A DNA stretch of 64,000 nucleotides from Amphibacillus sediminis NBRC 103570 (GCF_001552275.1 NZ_BCQW01000003.1:62001-126000); one strand, 5' to 3'; shown: positions 27,039-38,863, counted from the stretch's first letter. Program-made: numbers and translations. Notes: generated by a model from the sequence alone, not told the origin.

Positions 27039-27992
27039 TTAGTTAGTATTTCTTGAAAAAAGTTGACGAATTTCTACTTCATCTTGTTTAATCCGTTCAA
27101 TAAGGGTATCAACACTGTCAAATTTATATTCAGGTCGAATGAAGTTCTGCCAATGAATTGAGATCGTCTCATCATAAAGATCCCCATCAAAGTCGAGAAT
27201 ATGAACTTCTAATTTAACATCATTATCTGCTTCATCACTAACAAATGTCGGATTATAGCCTAAATTCGCCATCCCGTGTAGGCACTGATTTTTTGCTTGG
27301 ACAGTGACATAATAAACGCCTGTACGTGGCAATGCCTGACTTGGGTCAATCTTCAGGTTAGCAGTTGGGAATCCGATTAAACGCCCTCTTTTATAGCCTG
27401 AAATAACGGAACCTTTTGTTGTTAATGGTCTCGTCAGTAGCTGTTTAGCAATGTCAACCTTCCCTTCTGCTAGTAAGTGACGAATTCGGGTTGAACTTAC
27501 TTTCTCTTGGTTAACGGTATGCTTTTCGACAATCGTTACTTGAAAATGCCCTCTAGCATGTTGGTCAAGTGTATTTATATTTCCTTTACCCATATGTCCG
27601 TATGTAAAATCAAAGCCACAAACTAGATGGTTAATATTGAGATCGACAATGAAATGATTGATAAAGGCTTGTGGTGCTAGCTTGGCTAAATTCAAATCAA
27701 AATGAACGAGATAAAGAATATCGACACCAAGCTCAGCTAAAATCGCTTCTTTTTGTTCCAATGGTGTTAAATATGTGATGCGCGCTTTATCCTTTTTTAA
27801 TATAGCTGATGGATGGGGAGTAAAGCTCATCACAGCTAACTTTTGGTTTGACTGCTCTGCAAGTTGTTTAGCTGTTTGAATGACCTTCTGATGCCCTTGG
27901 TGTATCCCATCAAAAAAGCCAATCGCACATACAGAGCTATCTTCTGTTTTTGGGATGTATTGATGTTGAAAGTCTAGTTGTATTTTTTGCAC
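27039..27992 (-). CDS. ribF: Bifunctional riboflavin kinase / FAD synthetase
   Basis: This enzyme of about 317 residues makes FMN and FAD from riboflavin. The N-terminal nucleotidyltransferase has GFFDGIHQGHQKVI; the C-terminal flavokinase has TTKGSVISGYKRGRLIGFPTANL (about 190-215). The start is most likely GTG 27992 (VQKIQLDF): AAGGAGG at 28002-28008 overlaps the truB stop and lies eight bases before it. The upstream ATG frame from 28028 would place this ribosome binding site within the coding region. It is coupled to truB, as in B. subtilis (ribC). Confidence 0.92.
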   Translation of the reverse strand: MQKIQLDFQHQYIPKTEDSSVCAIGFFDGIHQGHQKVIQTAKQLAEQSNQKLAVMSFTPHPSAILKKDKARITYLTPLEQKEAILAELGVDILYLVHFDLNLAKLAPQAFINHFIVDLNINHLVCGFDFTYGHMGKGNINTLDQHARGHFQVTIVEKHTVNQEKVSSTRIRHLLAEGKVDIAKQLLTRPLTTKGSVISGYKRGRLIGFPTANLKIDPSQALPRTGVYYVTVQAKNQCLHGMANLGYNPTFVSDEADNDVKLEVHILDFDGDLYDETISIHWQNFIRPEYKFDSVDTLIERIKQDEVEIRQLFSRNTN

Positions 27993-28005
27993 ATGCGGCA
28001 CCTCC

Positions 28006-28926
28006 TTACCTTTCACTATTAAAGACACGTAATGGTTTAATTTCCCCTGCCTTGGTCGGGTGGCTCTGGTAAATAGCTAGTAATTTTCCCTTATGTTCAA
28101 CACGATATGCCCGATCACTATTCCAGTCATCCGGTTGTGATAATTTTTGTCCATTTAAAACACGGCTTACTAACTTTTCATTTACTTGATAAACAGGAAG
28201 ATGACTTAAACCTGACTGAATGGGATAAAGACATTCAGTTAAGCGTGCACTATCTTTCAACTGTTCTAATTGTTCCAGTGTATAGGTTTGCTTTTTCGTA
28301 AAGTCAGCTGTACCTGTTCGGATAAGCTGCGACATATGAGCAGGATAACCTAGAGCTTTGCCAATATCAACAGATAAGGTGCGGATATAGGTACCTTTTG
28401 AAACAGTCGCTTGAAATTGAAATACTGCACGATCCGATTTAAAAGACAATGAATGCTCTATATAAGTAATATCATCAACTCTAACTTGACGAATAGGACG
28501 CTCTACTGGTTGATTTTCTCTAGCATATTGATAAAGTCTCTTGCCATTTACTTTCACAGCTGAATAGAGTGGAGTAACTTGTTCGATCTGCCCAAGAAAA
28601 TTTAATAACACACGTTCAATCACTGTTTCCGTTATGGCGCCTTTGTTGACTGGGGTCTGTTCGATTACCTTCCCCGTCTGATCTTCAGTATCAGTCGCAT
28701 AACCTAAAGTAACTTCAGCCAGATAAGTTTTACTTGTATCCGTTAAATAAGGAACAATTTTCGTTGCTTCTCCAATACAAATAGGTAAAACACCTTGCAC
28801 TTCTGGGTCTAACGTACCTGTATGTCCAACTTTTTTCGTTGCAAAAATTCGCCGGAGTCTAACCACACAGTCATGTGATGTCATTCCAACAGGTTTCCAC
28901 AATGGAACTATACCATTCATGGTCAT
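28006..28926 (-). CDS. truB: tRNA pseudouridine(55) synthase
   Basis: This 306-residue enzyme forms pseudouridine 55 in the T-loop of tRNAs. The catalytic Asp lies in VGHTGTLDPEVQGVLPICIG (about 35-55), followed by the KTYLAEVTLG and RLYQYAR motifs. It ends in a PUA-like tail. It is separated from rbfA by a terminator and about 180 bp, so truB-ribF should have its own promoter. Confidence 0.95.
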   Translation of the reverse strand: MTMNGIVPLWKPVGMTSHDCVVRLRRIFATKKVGHTGTLDPEVQGVLPICIGEATKIVPYLTDTSKTYLAEVTLGYATDTEDQTGKVIEQTPVNKGAITETVIERVLLNFLGQIEQVTPLYSAVKVNGKRLYQYARENQPVERPIRQVRVDDITYIEHSLSFKSDRAVFQFQATVSKGTYIRTLSVDIGKALGYPAHMSQLIRTGTADFTKKQTYTLEQLEQLKDSARLTECLYPIQSGLSHLPVYQVNEKLVSRVLNGQKLSQPDDWNSDRAYRVEHKGKLLAIYQSHPTKAGEIKPLRVFNSER

Positions 28927-29060
28927 TCCTCCAAACCTTCACTTCTAATAGACGTTGCTGAAAAAGCGACGTAATACGTGCCCGTTTATTCGAATCGTTT
29001 TCCAATTCAAATGATCTATATACCGCTAATATTTAGCCTTTAAAGGTTTTACGAATAAAA

Positions 29061-29095
29061 CAAAACCCCTGTATCATTATAGACCAAGGGTTTTG
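29061..29095 (-). terminator. Terminator after rbfA
   Basis: CAAAACCC pairs with GGGTTTTG around an A/T-rich loop, followed on the minus strand by TTTTATTCG. It ends the rimP-nusA-infB-rbfA operon 13 bp past the rbfA stop. Confidence 0.8.
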
Positions 29096-29107
29096 TGAAG
29101 TAAAACA

Positions 29108-29458
29108 TTATTCATTTGATTGATTTAGATTGCGAATTAAACTTTCAATACGATTTCCTGTTTCAATCGTTTCATCAATCTCAAATAATAATTCCGGTGT
29201 CTTTCGAAGGCGAATACGTTTGCCTATCTCAGAACGAATAAAACCTTTAGCTTTTGTTAAACCGAGTAATGTGCTTTGTTTTTCCTTTTCCTCACCTAGA
29301 ATGGTTAAGTAAACGGTAGCCTGCTGTAAATCACCAGTTACTTCTACATCTGTGATTGTAACAAAGCCGACTCTAGGATCCTTAATCTTTCTTGTAATGA
29401 TGTCACCTAGTTCCTTTTTCATTTGTTCAGCAACACGGTTTGCTCGCATTTCACTCAT
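29108..29458 (-). CDS. rbfA: 30S ribosome-binding factor A
   Basis: This protein of 116 residues assists late 30S maturation and 16S 5' end processing. The KH-like fold is indicated by [40 protein letters not shown]-type sequence at the N-terminus. ATG 29458 with GAGGTGAG upstream is the probable start. It follows ylxP and is the last gene of the nusA-infB operon. Confidence 0.93.
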   Translation of the reverse strand: MSEMRANRVAEQMKKELGDIITRKIKDPRVGFVTITDVEVTGDLQQATVYLTILGEEKEKQSTLLGLTKAKGFIRSEIGKRIRLRKTPELLFEIDETIETGNRIESLIRNLNQSNE

Positions 29459-29500
29459 CAATGCTCACCTCAATTTCTAAATCATGGCCTTCTTATAGCT

Positions 29501-29782
29501 TTACCCGAACCATTGTTTTTCTACACGCGTTCGTTCTATTTCTGGAAAAGAATCAATTAATGCTAAGCAGGCATCTAGTACCTGCTCAGCGTGAACGCAA
29601 TCTGGCGAAATGGTCCCAATTCCAATTAAGGTAGTTTGCCATAAATCTTGAAAGTCAAGCTCACTAATAGTTATGTTGTATCTATTTTGTAGCCTTGTTA
29701 TCACTCGCTTTAAAACTGAACGCTTTTCCTTTAGTGAATGGGCTTCATAAATGAAGCATTCAATTTCAGCATACAAAATCAT
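29501..29782 (-). CDS. ylxP: DUF503 family protein YlxP
   Basis: This 93-residue protein with the DUF503 pattern ([30 protein letters not shown]) is conserved between infB and rbfA in Firmicutes. It overlaps infB by ATGA, so translation is coupled. The function is unknown; a role in ribosome assembly is suggested only by its position. Confidence 0.88.
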   Translation of the reverse strand: MILYAEIECFIYEAHSLKEKRSVLKRVITRLQNRYNITISELDFQDLWQTTLIGIGTISPDCVHAEQVLDACLALIDSFPEIERTRVEKQWFG

Positions 29783-31833
29783 GTTCGTTCAATTTCTTCC
29801 ATGATAAAGCATTCAAAAACATCACCGACTTTGATATCATGGAAGTTTTGTAGCGTGATCCCACACTCATAGTTTTGGTTAACTTCTTTAACATCATCTT
29901 TAAATCGTTTAAGGGAGTCAATTTCCCCTTCGAAAATAACCACACCATCACGAATGACACGCACGCCAGAATCCCGAGTAATTTTACCATCGGTTACATA
30001 GCTACCAGCAATTGTACCAATTTTTGATACTTTGAAGGTTTCACGTACTTCTGCTTGACCAATGACCTTTTCTTCATACTCTGGATCAAGCATCCCTTTC
30101 ATTGCAGCTTCAATTTCTTCAATGGCTTTATAAATAATTCGGTGAAGACGGATATCTACTTTTTCTGTTTCGGCAGCTTTTTTAGCGTTTTGGTCTGGAC
30201 GAACATTAAAGCCAATCACAATCGCATTTGATGCAGAAGCTAAGATAATGTCAGACTCTTTTATTGCCCCAACACCTGTATGAATAATATTAACTTTAAC
30301 ACCTTCAACGTCAATTTTCTTCAATGAAGCAGCCAATGCCTCAGCAGAACCCTGAACGTCAGCTTTAAGGATAATGTTAATATCTTTAATTTCACCTTGC
30401 TTGATTTGATTGAATAAGTCTTCTAAGCTGACCTTCGCTTGGTCACCACGACGTTCTTCAATTTGCTTCTGTTGACGGAGCTCACCGATTTGTCTGGCTG
30501 TTTTTTCATCCTTGAACACGACAAAACGGTCACCAGCTTGAGGCACATCACTTAAGCCTGTAATCTCAACTGGAGAGGATGGACCAACCTTCTTCACGCG
30601 TCTGCCTAAATCATTTACCATCGCCCGGACACGCCCATAAGTGTTCCCAACAACAATTGGATCTCCAACCTGTAACGTACCATTCTGTACAAGTAATGAA
30701 GCAACTGATCCGCGACCTTTATCTAACTCAGCTTCAATGACCGTTCCATCCGCACGTTTATTAGGGTTGGCTTTTAATTCCTCAACCTCAGCAACAAGTA
30801 AAATCATTTCAAGTAAATCATCGATTCCCTCACCTTGAAGAGCCGACATCTGAACAAAGATGGTTTCTCCTCCCCAATCTTCAGGAATTAACTCATATTC
30901 TGTTAGTTCCTGCATGACACGATCAGGATTCGCTCCTTCTTTGTCCATTTTGTTGACAGCTACAATAATAGGAACCTCTGCTGCCTTAGCATGGTTTATC
31001 GCTTCAACAGTTTGAGGCATAACCCCATCGTCGGCCGCGACCACCAAAATAGCAATATCGGTCACTTGAGCACCACGTGAACGCATACTAGTAAAAGCTG
31101 CGTGACCTGGTGTATCTAAAAATGTTATTTTCTTATCATTTACCTTTACTTGATAGGCACCAATATGCTGCGTAATCCCACCTGCTTCTCCTTCCGTCAC
31201 TTTTGTATGACGAATCGAATCAAGTAATGTTGTCTTACCATGATCAACGTGACCCATAATGGTAACAACAGGAGGACGTTCAACTAGCTGATCTTGGTCA
31301 TCTGCTTCAATATACTGAAGTAGGTCTGTTTTATCTACCTCGACTTCTTTTTCAACCGTCACATTATATTCGCTACAAATAAGTTCGATTGAATCATCGT
31401 CCAAATCTTGATTTTTAGTAGCCATTACTCCTAAAAACATCAATTTTTTAATGATTTCACTAGCTTCTTTCCCTAATTTACTCGCAAGTTCGCCAACAGT
31501 TAATGACCCAGAGTAGCTTAAAACCTGACTATTAGATTTAGTATTTACAGGCTTAGGCTCAGGCTTCTTTTTACTTGGTTCTTGCTTGGTGTTATCCGTG
31601 TTTGTAGACTTATGTTTTTTAGATGGGTTTGTTTTGGCTGGCTTCGCATTAGCTTCCTTCTGTGGTGTTGTTTTTGGTTTTTGATAAATTGCATCTAATT
31701 TAGTTAAATCTTGATCAGAAATGGTCGACATATGATTCGATACTTCTATTCCCATTTCTTTTAATTTATTAATCAATTCCTTGCTTGAAACATTATGTTG
31801 TTTGGCATATTCATAAACTCTTACTTTTGCCAT
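29779..31833 (-). CDS. infB: Translation initiation factor IF-2
   Basis: This 684-residue GTPase places fMet-tRNA in the 30S P site. An IF2_N motif ([21 protein letters not shown]) is followed by a short Lys/Pro/Asn-rich linker (about 50-100), a second IF2_N-like domain, and the G domain with [12 protein letters not shown] (about 193-204), DTPGHAAF and NKMD. Beta-barrel domains II-IV follow. The linker is shorter than in enteric IF-2, giving a length similar to other bacilli. It sits in the standard rimP-nusA-ylxR-ylxQ-infB operon. Confidence 0.95.
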   Translation of the reverse strand: MAKVRVYEYAKQHNVSSKELINKLKEMGIEVSNHMSTISDQDLTKLDAIYQKPKTTPQKEANAKPAKTNPSKKHKSTNTDNTKQEPSKKKPEPKPVNTKSNSQVLSYSGSLTVGELASKLGKEASEIIKKLMFLGVMATKNQDLDDDSIELICSEYNVTVEKEVEVDKTDLLQYIEADDQDQLVERPPVVTIMGHVDHGKTTLLDSIRHTKVTEGEAGGITQHIGAYQVKVNDKKITFLDTPGHAAFTSMRSRGAQVTDIAILVVAADDGVMPQTVEAINHAKAAEVPIIVAVNKMDKEGANPDRVMQELTEYELIPEDWGGETIFVQMSALQGEGIDDLLEMILLVAEVEELKANPNKRADGTVIEAELDKGRGSVASLLVQNGTLQVGDPIVVGNTYGRVRAMVNDLGRRVKKVGPSSPVEITGLSDVPQAGDRFVVFKDEKTARQIGELRQQKQIEERRGDQAKVSLEDLFNQIKQGEIKDINIILKADVQGSAEALAASLKKIDVEGVKVNIIHTGVGAIKESDIILASASNAIVIGFNVRPDQNAKKAAETEKVDIRLHRIIYKAIEEIEAAMKGMLDPEYEEKVIGQAEVRETFKVSKIGTIAGSYVTDGKITRDSGVRVIRDGVVIFEGEIDSLKRFKDDVKEVNQNYECGITLQNFHDIKVGDVFECFIMEEIERT

Positions 31834-31854
31834 ACAGTCACCCCCGAATAATAT

Positions 31855-32169
31855 TTAATCGAGTAATGAGCAAATCTTTTGAGCAAATCCTTGGTCCGTA
31901 ATGGCTACTGCCACTCGTCCCGATTTACCGATAGCATGAGATAGAGCCTGCCGATCTGTTATGGAACGGTAGGGTACCTTGTAATATCGACATTTATCTG
32001 TTAGTTTCTTCCCTGTTTGAAAACCAATATCCTCAGCTAACAAGACAAGCTTTGCCTGTCCGCGCTTGATATCCTTTAAGATTTGATCCTCTCCAACAGA
32101 TAGTTTGCGAGCTCTTGCCGCTAAACCGATCATATTCAAATATTTTTGCTCGTTACTCAATGTCTTCAC
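31855..32169 (-). CDS. ylxQ: L7Ae-family RNA-binding protein YlxQ
   Basis: This 104-residue L7Ae/L30e-like protein (MIGLAARARKLSVGEDQILKDIKRGQAKLVLLAEDIG) probably binds kink-turn RNA. It overlaps the end of ylxR by 17 bp. It is conserved in this operon in Gram-positive bacteria; the target RNA is not known from the sequence. Confidence 0.88.
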   Translation of the reverse strand: MKTLSNEQKYLNMIGLAARARKLSVGEDQILKDIKRGQAKLVLLAEDIGFQTGKKLTDKCRYYKVPYRSITDRQALSHAIGKSGRVAVAITDQGFAQKICSLLD

Positions 32170-32434
32170 CTTTAATTACACGTCTTAAATTCTGGTACAA
32201 GTCAGCAGTTTGCTTTGTTTGAAAGTGCCGTTCGATGACTTGTTTTTTTTCTGCCTCATCAACAACGGATAAATCATTCGATACATAAGCGCCACGTCCA
32301 TTTTTCTTACCAGAAGGATCAACAAAGACGTCTCCTTCTTTCGTTCTCACAATACGAATTAATGATTGCTTCGGTTTCATTTCTTGTGTCACAATACACT
32401 TTCTAAGCGGAATTTTTTTATTCTTCTTAGGCAT
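32153..32434 (-). CDS. ylxR: YlxR family RNA-binding protein (RnpM type)
   Basis: This protein of about 93 residues has the hallmark RKCIVTQEMKPKQSLIRIVR and GRGAYVS motifs. B. subtilis YlxR/RnpM binds and modulates RNase P RNA; this is family knowledge, not evidence from here. ATG 32434 has AGGAGG upstream and is preferred to the TTG six bases earlier. It lies 14 bp after nusA. Confidence 0.88.
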   Translation of the reverse strand: MPKKNKKIPLRKCIVTQEMKPKQSLIRIVRTKEGDVFVDPSGKKNGRGAYVSNDLSVVDEAEKKQVIERHFQTKQTADLYQNLRRVIKGEDIE

Positions 32435-32448
32435 CGTCAAGCTCCTCC

Positions 32449-33558
32449 TTAATCAAATAAATCTTCATCCGCATCAAACAATGGTTCGTATTCCTGTTCT
32501 GGTTGGTCAGATAAAAGGTTTAATTCACTTGCGTCTGACTCACTTTTTATGTCTATTTTCCAACCTGTTAGCTTAGCGGCCAGACGTGCATTTTGACCTC
32601 GTTTTCCGATCGCTAGGGAAAGCTGATTGTCTGGTACAATCACCGTGGTTGCTTTTTGTTCTTCATTTACAATAACCTTTGTAACTTTAGACGGGCTTAG
32701 AGCATTAGAGACATAAACAACTGGATCATCAGAATATTCGACGATGTCTATTTTTTCACCCTTCAACTCATCTACAACGGTTTGGACACGCTGACCCTTT
32801 TGACCTACACATGAACCCACAGGATCCACTTCAGGATCACGGGCATATACAGAAATTTTCGAGCGATCTCCAGCCTCCCGAGCTACAGATCGAATTTCGA
32901 CTGTCCCATCATATATTTCAGGGACCTCTGTCTCAAATAATCGTTTCAATAAACCTGGGTGAGAACGTGAAACAAAGATTTGTGGGCCTTTGCTTGTATT
33001 TTCCACTTTTGTAACAAATACTTTAATCCGATCATGCACTTGGTAGCTTTCTGTTGGCATTTGCTCTGATTCTGCTAATTTAGCTTCAACTTTACCTAAA
33101 TCGATGTAAACAAATCGTGGGTCAACCCGTTGAATAATACCGTTCATAATATCTTCTTCTCGATCGATATATTCACTAAAGATGACACTACGCTCAGCTT
33201 CTCGGACACGCTGTGTAACGACCTGCTTCGCTGCTTGGGCAGCAATTCGGCCAAAGTCTCTTGGTGTTACCTCTACCTCAACAACATCGCCCAATTCATA
33301 ATTAGGATTGATTTCTTTTGCTGCATCAATATGAAGCTGTTGTTGACTATCTTCAACCTGATCGACTATTTCCTTACGTGAAAATACATGCATACTGCCC
33401 GTTTCCTCATTTAAATCTACACGGACATTGGTTGCTGATTTAAAATTCTTTTTATAAGCCGAGATAAGCGCAGCTTCTAAAGCTTCAATTAATATATCCT
33501 TATCAATGCCTTTTTCTTTACTTAAATAATGAATGGCATCAAAAAGCTCCTTACTCAC
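32449..33558 (-). CDS. nusA: Transcription termination/antitermination protein NusA
   Basis: This 369-residue RNA polymerase-binding factor has an N-terminal polymerase-binding domain (to about 125), S1 (about 135-200) and two KH domains (about 230-345, with VGQKGQRVQTVVDELKGEKID and IGKRGQNARLAAKLTGWKID). It has a short acidic tail in place of the enterobacterial repeats, as usual in Firmicutes. It is separated by 13 bp from rimP and opens the translation-factor part of the operon. Confidence 0.95.
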   Translation of the reverse strand: MSKELFDAIHYLSKEKGIDKDILIEALEAALISAYKKNFKSATNVRVDLNEETGSMHVFSRKEIVDQVEDSQQQLHIDAAKEINPNYELGDVVEVEVTPRDFGRIAAQAAKQVVTQRVREAERSVIFSEYIDREEDIMNGIIQRVDPRFVYIDLGKVEAKLAESEQMPTESYQVHDRIKVFVTKVENTSKGPQIFVSRSHPGLLKRLFETEVPEIYDGTVEIRSVAREAGDRSKISVYARDPEVDPVGSCVGQKGQRVQTVVDELKGEKIDIVEYSDDPVVYVSNALSPSKVTKVIVNEEQKATTVIVPDNQLSLAIGKRGQNARLAAKLTGWKIDIKSESDASELNLLSDQPEQEYEPLFDADEDLFD

Positions 33559-33571
33559 AATACTTCCCCCT

Positions 33572-34048
33572 TTAATTAAATGATACCGCTAATCGAGCCT
33601 TAGCCATTTTTTTGAACGGTATTTCAACGTATTTGGTACGTGCTTTATCTTTAATTTCTAATTTTGCCTGCTCATTTTCATCAAATGAAACTAATATGCC
33701 TTCATATTCTTTGGCACCATCAATAGGCTGGTAAAGCTTGACATAGACATGATGTCCGATATGTGCATGAAAATCTGCCGGTTTTTTTAATGGGCGTTCT
33801 GCACCAGGTGAAGATACTTCTAAGTAGTAAGGTGTTGAAATAGGATCACTGTCATCTAAGCGTTCACTCAATTGCTCTGATACTCGTTCACACTCTTCGA
33901 TGTCTACACCGCCAGGTTTATCGATAAACACACGCAAAAACCAGTTTTTCCCTTCTTTTGTGAATTCAACTTCAACTAATTCTAGATTCATATCTGTTAA
34001 AATAGGTTGAACTAATTTTTCCGTTTGCTCAGTTACACTTGCACTCAT
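33572..34048 (-). CDS. rimP: Ribosome maturation factor RimP
   Basis: This 158-residue factor for 30S assembly has the conserved N-terminal [35 protein letters not shown]-type domain and [13 protein letters not shown]. It is first gene of the rimP-nusA-ylxR-ylxQ-infB-ylxP-rbfA operon, with GGAGGG before its ATG. Its promoter should lie in the 34049-34123 segment. Confidence 0.93.
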   Translation of the reverse strand: MSASVTEQTEKLVQPILTDMNLELVEVEFTKEGKNWFLRVFIDKPGGVDIEECERVSEQLSERLDDSDPISTPYYLEVSSPGAERPLKKPADFHAHIGHHVYVKLYQPIDGAKEYEGILVSFDENEQAKLEIKDKARTKYVEIPFKKMAKARLAVSFN

Positions 34049-34123
34049 ATTTTCCCTCCTTTGAAATCAATTGACTGACTCAGCACATCAATATTCTTTC
34101 ATTTAGTTTTAGACTTTATCGTG

Positions 34124-34250
34124 ATTTTAACTTCATTCAGCAGAAGTCTGCCACTTGAGATGAGTACCTATTATTATCCCATTCAGTAGGGGTTCAAATC
34201 CCGGCTGAATAAAGTTAAAGCCTCTGGTGGATACCCAAGGCGAATTTGAT
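34124..34250 (-). repeat. Repeat family R2 copy
   Basis: On the minus strand it carries TTCGCCTTGGG...AGGCTTTAACTT, CAGCCGGGATTTGAACCCC, and the conserved end GACTTCTGCTGAATGAAGTT. It shares these blocks with copies at 40602 and 45176. It lies in the 453-bp gap between rimP and polC. Confidence 0.75.
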
Positions 34251-34334
34251 TTAAGTCTAGAATACTTTACCAAATAAATAAAAGCAAACTGAAGACCAAT
34301 CCAGCTCCGCATGAATAGGTCGGACAATGATAAA

Positions 34335-34356
34335 TCCCTTGCCAAGCGGCAAGGGA
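34335..34356. other. Isolated hairpin between rimP and polC
   Basis: TCCCTTGCC and GGCAAGGGA form a perfect 9-bp stem with a four-base loop. On the minus strand it is followed by TTTATCATT, so it may be a backup terminator for polC. Confidence 0.5.
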
Positions 34357-34403
34357 CAAAGCAGTCGACATTGAAATAAGCACGAAAACCGAACAAGCTG
34401 TAA

Positions 34404-34429
34404 GAAAGAGTGGGTTACCCCACTCTTTC
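34404..34429 (-). terminator. Terminator after polC
   Basis: GAAAGAGTGGG pairs with CCCACTCTTTC around a four-base loop about 70 bp past the polC stop. The following T-tract (TTACAG) is weak. Confidence 0.7.
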
Positions 34430-34501
34430 CAAAAATACCAGTCGATTCAAAACTAACATCATTCTAACATATTTATCCCATCTAGGCAAGCTTAGTCACA
34501 A

Positions 34502-37500
34502 TCAAAATAGCGATAATTGATTCTTCTCTTCCATCCCAGCTAAGCAACCATGGTTATCAAGATATTCTAAGACCGTTTTTGATATACGGCTTCTTTCACG
34601 CAAATCTTCTTTAGATAAAAATTCACCTTGTTCACGTGCTTTCACTATATTTACAGCTGCATTCGTACCTAAGCCATCAATGGCATTAAACGGTGGAATG
34701 AGACTGTTACCATCAACAAGAAAATCTGTCGCACTGGAACGGTATAAATCAACCTTACCAAATGAATAACCGCGCTCATTCATCTCTAAAGCAAGTTCAA
34801 GAACAACCACTAAGCTTTTTTCTTTTGGTGAAGCATCGTTACCTTTCTTGTAAATATCCTCAATTCGCTGACGAATCGCACTCGATCCTTTAATCATCGT
34901 ATCGAGCTCAAAGTCACTTGCTCTCACAGTAAAGTATGCAGCATAAAACAGCAGTGGATGATGAACTTTAAAATAGGCAATCCGAATTGCCATTAAGACA
35001 TAGGCGGAAGCATGTGCTTTTGGGAACATATATTTAATTTTCTTACATGAATCAATGTACCAGTCTGGAACATCATGTTTTTTCATTTCAACTATCCATT
35101 CATCTTGCAGCCCTTTACCTTTACGTACCGATTCCATAATTTTAAAAGCTAGAGAAGCCTCGAGCCCCTTATGCATTAAATAGACCATAATATCATCTCG
35201 ACATCCAATTACATCAGGAAGCTGGCAAATCCCTTCATTGATCAGCTCTTGAGCATTGCCTAACCAAACATCGGTCCCATGCGATAGACCGGAAATAATA
35301 ACTAATTCAGCAAATGTCTTTGGCTTGGTATCCTCTAACATTTGACGAACAAATCGTGTACCAAATTCCGGTACACCTAGAGTACCCGTTTCACACATAA
35401 TTTGCTCAGGTGTGACACCAAGTACTTCTGGAGAAGAGAATATCTTCATGACTTCTTCATCATCAGTCGGAATGGTCATCGGATCCATCCCACTTAAATC
35501 CTGTAGCATTCTAATCATGGTTGGATCATCGTGTCCAAGTATATCTAATTTAAGCAAATTATCATGGATCGAGTGAAAGTCAAAATGGGTGGTACGCCAT
35601 TCAGAATTTCGATCATCTGCTGGGTATTGAATCGGGGTAAAATCATATATATCCATATCATCTGGTACAACAATAATACCACCAGGGTGCTGGCCGGTTG
35701 TTCGTTTTACTCCCGTACACCCTTGAACAAGGCGATCGACTTCAGCATTTTTCAGATGGAGTCCGTGATCACTAGCATACCCTTTAACATAGCCATAGGC
35801 AGTCTTCTCGGCAACGGTACCAATCGTACCGGCTCGATAAACTTTGTCCTCACCAAACAAAACTTTTGTATAGTTATGGGCAACAGGTTGATATGCCCCT
35901 GAAAAGTTCAAGTCAATATCTGGTACTTTATCCCCTTTAAAGCCTAGAAAGGTCTCAAAAGGAATATCTTGTCCGTCTTTATGATAGGCAGTGCCACATT
36001 TCGGACATGTCTTATCAGGTAAATCATAACCACTTCCAAACTGGCCATTTGTGAAAAATTCATTATGCTTACAGTTTGGACACACGTAATGTGGCGGTAA
36101 TGGATTCACTTCTGTTATTTCAGTAAAGGTCGCAATTAATGATGAGCCAACTGAACCACGTGATCCAACTAAATATCCATCATCTAACGACTTTTTAACC
36201 AATTTATGTGAAATCAGATAAATAACAGCGAAGCCATGGCCAATAATACTTTTTAATTCCTTCTCCATCCGCTCAACGACGAGTTCGGGCAAATCATCAC
36301 CATAGATATTACGAGCATAAGCATAACTCATATCCCGAATCTCTTGGTCTGCTCCTTCAATATTCGGGGTATAGAGGTCTTTTTTAATTGGACTAACTGG
36401 TTCAATTTGATCTGCAATCGCTTGTGTCTGTGTCACTACTATTTCCTTAGCTTTTTCTTCTCCCAAAAAGTCAAAGCAAGCTAGCATTTCATCGGTTGTT
36501 CGGAATGGGACGTCTGGTAAGGTTTGCCGACTAAGTGGATTCCCATTTTGTGATTTAACTAAAATTTTTCGATAGGCTTTATCTTGTTCATCTAAATAAT
36601 GAACATTTCCCGTAGCGACACACGGTTTATTAAGGCGGTCAGCTAACTCTACTAAATTACCAATAATATCATAGATTTGTGCCTCATTTTGAACAAGCTC
36701 CCGTTCAATCAATGGTAAATAATTTGCTGGTGGCTGGACTTCAATATAGTCATAGAAAGCAGCAACTTTTTCAGCTTCATCTGCTGACTTTTGCATCATC
36801 GTTTCAAATACTTCACCTTTGTCACAAGCACTCCCTACTAAAATACCTTCCCGATGAGCCGTGAGTTTAGACCTAGGTATGCGAGGAACACGATAAAAAT
36901 AATCAACATGTGCAATTGAAATCAGTTTAAAGATGTTCTTAAGTCCTTGTTCATTTTGAGCTAACAGCGTAGCGTGATAAGGACGTGCTCTCTGATAAGC
37001 GTTACCTTCTCCCATGTGTAGATTTAACTGGTTATGGTTAACAATACCTTTTTCTTTCGCCTCCATAATTAGCTTCCATAGTAAATAACCCGTTGCTTCC
37101 GCATCATAAATGGCACGGTGATGCTGGGTAAGCTCAATATTATAATGCTTACATAAGATATTCAAACGATGACTTTTTAGTTGAGGTAATATAAATCGAC
37201 CTAACTCTAGTGTATCGATGACAGGGTTATAGACTTGCTTCATGCCATGCTTTTCAAAACCTTGGTTAATAAACCCCATATCAAAGCTTGCATTGTGGGC
37301 AACAAGTACGTCGTCACCAATCCATTTCTTAAAATCTGCTAAAACCTCTTCAACCTCTGGGGCATCCTTTACCATATCATCTGTAATGCCGGTTAAGTCA
37401 ATGGTCGTTTGCGATAACGGATGGTGTGGATTAGCAAAACGCTCAAAACGATCAATAATATCCCCGTTTTTTACTTTTACAGCTGCAAGCTCAATAATAG

Positions 37501-38794
37501 TATCATAAACAGCTGAAAGCCCTGTTGTTTCCACATCAAAAACGATATAAGTGGCCTCTTTCAGATCAATATCTGCTTCATTATAAGCAATCGGTACACC
37601 ATCATCAACAAGATTAATTTCTACGCCATAAATCATTTTTATCCCATGCTTTTGACTTGCTGCATGGGCTTCCGGGTACGCTTGAGCAACAGCATGGTCG
37701 GTTATTGCAATGGCTTTATGTCCCCATTGCGCGGCCCGCTCCACTAATTTAGATACGGATACGACGGCATCCATTTGGCTCATCGTTGAGTGACTATGTA
37801 ACTCGACGCGCTTTTCTTCTTCTAATGCTGTATCTTGCTTTAGCTTTGCCTTAATCTCATTAAGGTCGGTCATCATCATGGTCAACTCGTTTGAAAACGT
37901 ATCGGTTTGAATACTGCCGCGAACTTTAACCCACATGCCCTTTTTGACAGCCTTGAATTTTTCTTGATCCTGATCACCCTTTGAAAACATTTTCAAAGAG
38001 AAGGAGTCGGTATAATCTGTTACTTTTGCAATTAATAAGTGCCGACCTGACCGTAGTTCTCGAATCTCCGCATCAAAAAGATAGCCTTGCAAAACAACTT
38101 TGCGTTCCTCTTCAAGAATATCTTTCATTTGAACAGGGTCTTCTTTAATTGGGTAGCCCAAAATTAATGGTTCATTAGATTTTTCTTGTTCACCTTTATT
38201 TGTCCGCTCTTGCTTTTCTTCGATTGCTTTTTTAACTAGCAGCTTATCCTCCAACGCCTTTTGCTCTCGGAATTTCTCTAAATCTGATTCAATGGACTCC
38301 ACAATAAACTCTAATGGCCAAGACGAAATCCCTGCTTTTACACAGAAGGATTGATACGTACTAATTAGACGACTCTTTAAGATCGTAGCCTCTGTCTCAT
38401 TTCTAGCTTTCAGGATCAATTTACGATCTTTAACTGTTGGCTGCTGTTCTATAAGCCATGTTTGATGTGCTGGAGAAATCCCTGGTTCTGATTCAATAAA
38501 TTCACGCCAGTATCCAGCTACGTCTTCTTCATTAATAGTTTGGTCAATACAGTCTATTACAAATCCAACCGTGGCAATTTCTTCAAAAGATTTGCTTAAA
38601 TTTAATTTTAAAAGACGATATTGTTGAATGGGTAAAGGCTTCTCAAGTTGAAAATAAAATGTCCAACGTTTCGCTTTTTTAAAAACTTCTAGTTTTTTAA
38701 TTTGACCATTTCTATAGTGTTGAGCTTGATCTTGCTCACTTATATTAATCTGATCTAATAATACCTTTAATTTATCATGCCCAGATAATTTCAT
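34502..38794 (-). CDS. polC: DNA polymerase III alpha subunit, PolC (Gram-positive type)
   Basis: This protein of about 1430 residues is the main replicative polymerase with built-in proofreading. In order it has an N-terminal OB region (to about 330), a PHP domain split by the exonuclease ([17 protein letters not shown] at about 335), the DEDD exonuclease motif [11 protein letters not shown] (about 420), a CPNC...CPKCG zinc module (about 915-955) and the polymerase site [11 protein letters not shown]. The start is ATG 38794 with AGGAGG upstream. The proS terminator ends only 37 bp before it, leaving little room for a separate promoter. Confidence 0.96.
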   Translation of the reverse strand: MKLSGHDKLKVLLDQINISEQDQAQHYRNGQIKKLEVFKKAKRWTFYFQLEKPLPIQQYRLLKLNLSKSFEEIATVGFVIDCIDQTINEEDVAGYWREFIESEPGISPAHQTWLIEQQPTVKDRKLILKARNETEATILKSRLISTYQSFCVKAGISSWPLEFIVESIESDLEKFREQKALEDKLLVKKAIEEKQERTNKGEQEKSNEPLILGYPIKEDPVQMKDILEEERKVVLQGYLFDAEIRELRSGRHLLIAKVTDYTDSFSLKMFSKGDQDQEKFKAVKKGMWVKVRGSIQTDTFSNELTMMMTDLNEIKAKLKQDTALEEEKRVELHSHSTMSQMDAVVSVSKLVERAAQWGHKAIAITDHAVAQAYPEAHAASQKHGIKMIYGVEINLVDDGVPIAYNEADIDLKEATYIVFDVETTGLSAVYDTIIELAAVKVKNGDIIDRFERFANPHHPLSQTTIDLTGITDDMVKDAPEVEEVLADFKKWIGDDVLVAHNASFDMGFINQGFEKHGMKQVYNPVIDTLELGRFILPQLKSHRLNILCKHYNIELTQHHRAIYDAEATGYLLWKLIMEAKEKGIVNHNQLNLHMGEGNAYQRARPYHATLLAQNEQGLKNIFKLISIAHVDYFYRVPRIPRSKLTAHREGILVGSACDKGEVFETMMQKSADEAEKVAAFYDYIEVQPPANYLPLIERELVQNEAQIYDIIGNLVELADRLNKPCVATGNVHYLDEQDKAYRKILVKSQNGNPLSRQTLPDVPFRTTDEMLACFDFLGEEKAKEIVVTQTQAIADQIEPVSPIKKDLYTPNIEGADQEIRDMSYAYARNIYGDDLPELVVERMEKELKSIIGHGFAVIYLISHKLVKKSLDDGYLVGSRGSVGSSLIATFTEITEVNPLPPHYVCPNCKHNEFFTNGQFGSGYDLPDKTCPKCGTAYHKDGQDIPFETFLGFKGDKVPDIDLNFSGAYQPVAHNYTKVLFGEDKVYRAGTIGTVAEKTAYGYVKGYASDHGLHLKNAEVDRLVQGCTGVKRTTGQHPGGIIVVPDDMDIYDFTPIQYPADDRNSEWRTTHFDFHSIHDNLLKLDILGHDDPTMIRMLQDLSGMDPMTIPTDDEEVMKIFSSPEVLGVTPEQIMCETGTLGVPEFGTRFVRQMLEDTKPKTFAELVIISGLSHGTDVWLGNAQELINEGICQLPDVIGCRDDIMVYLMHKGLEASLAFKIMESVRKGKGLQDEWIVEMKKHDVPDWYIDSCKKIKYMFPKAHASAYVLMAIRIAYFKVHHPLLFYAAYFTVRASDFELDTMIKGSSAIRQRIEDIYKKGNDASPKEKSLVVVLELALEMNERGYSFGKVDLYRSSATDFLVDGNSLIPPFNAIDGLGTNAAVNIVKAREQGEFLSKEDLRERSRISKTVLEYLDNHGCLAGMEEKNQLSLF

Positions 38795-38830
38795 CACTAA
38801 CCTCCTATATCCGCTCGATAGTGAAGTGGC

Positions 38831-38863
38831 AAAACCCTTGCCGACTTAAGAGACAAGGGTTTT
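38831..38863 (-). terminator. Terminator between proS and polC
   Basis: AAAACCCTTG pairs with CAAGGGTTTT; the right arm ends in TTTTG on the minus strand. It lies 3 bp past the proS stop and could attenuate read-through into polC. Confidence 0.75.

Noticed and set aside
34133-34396. 87-codon minus-strand open frame between rimP and polC
   Set aside because: It overlaps an R2 repeat and has no ribosome binding site or family resemblance.
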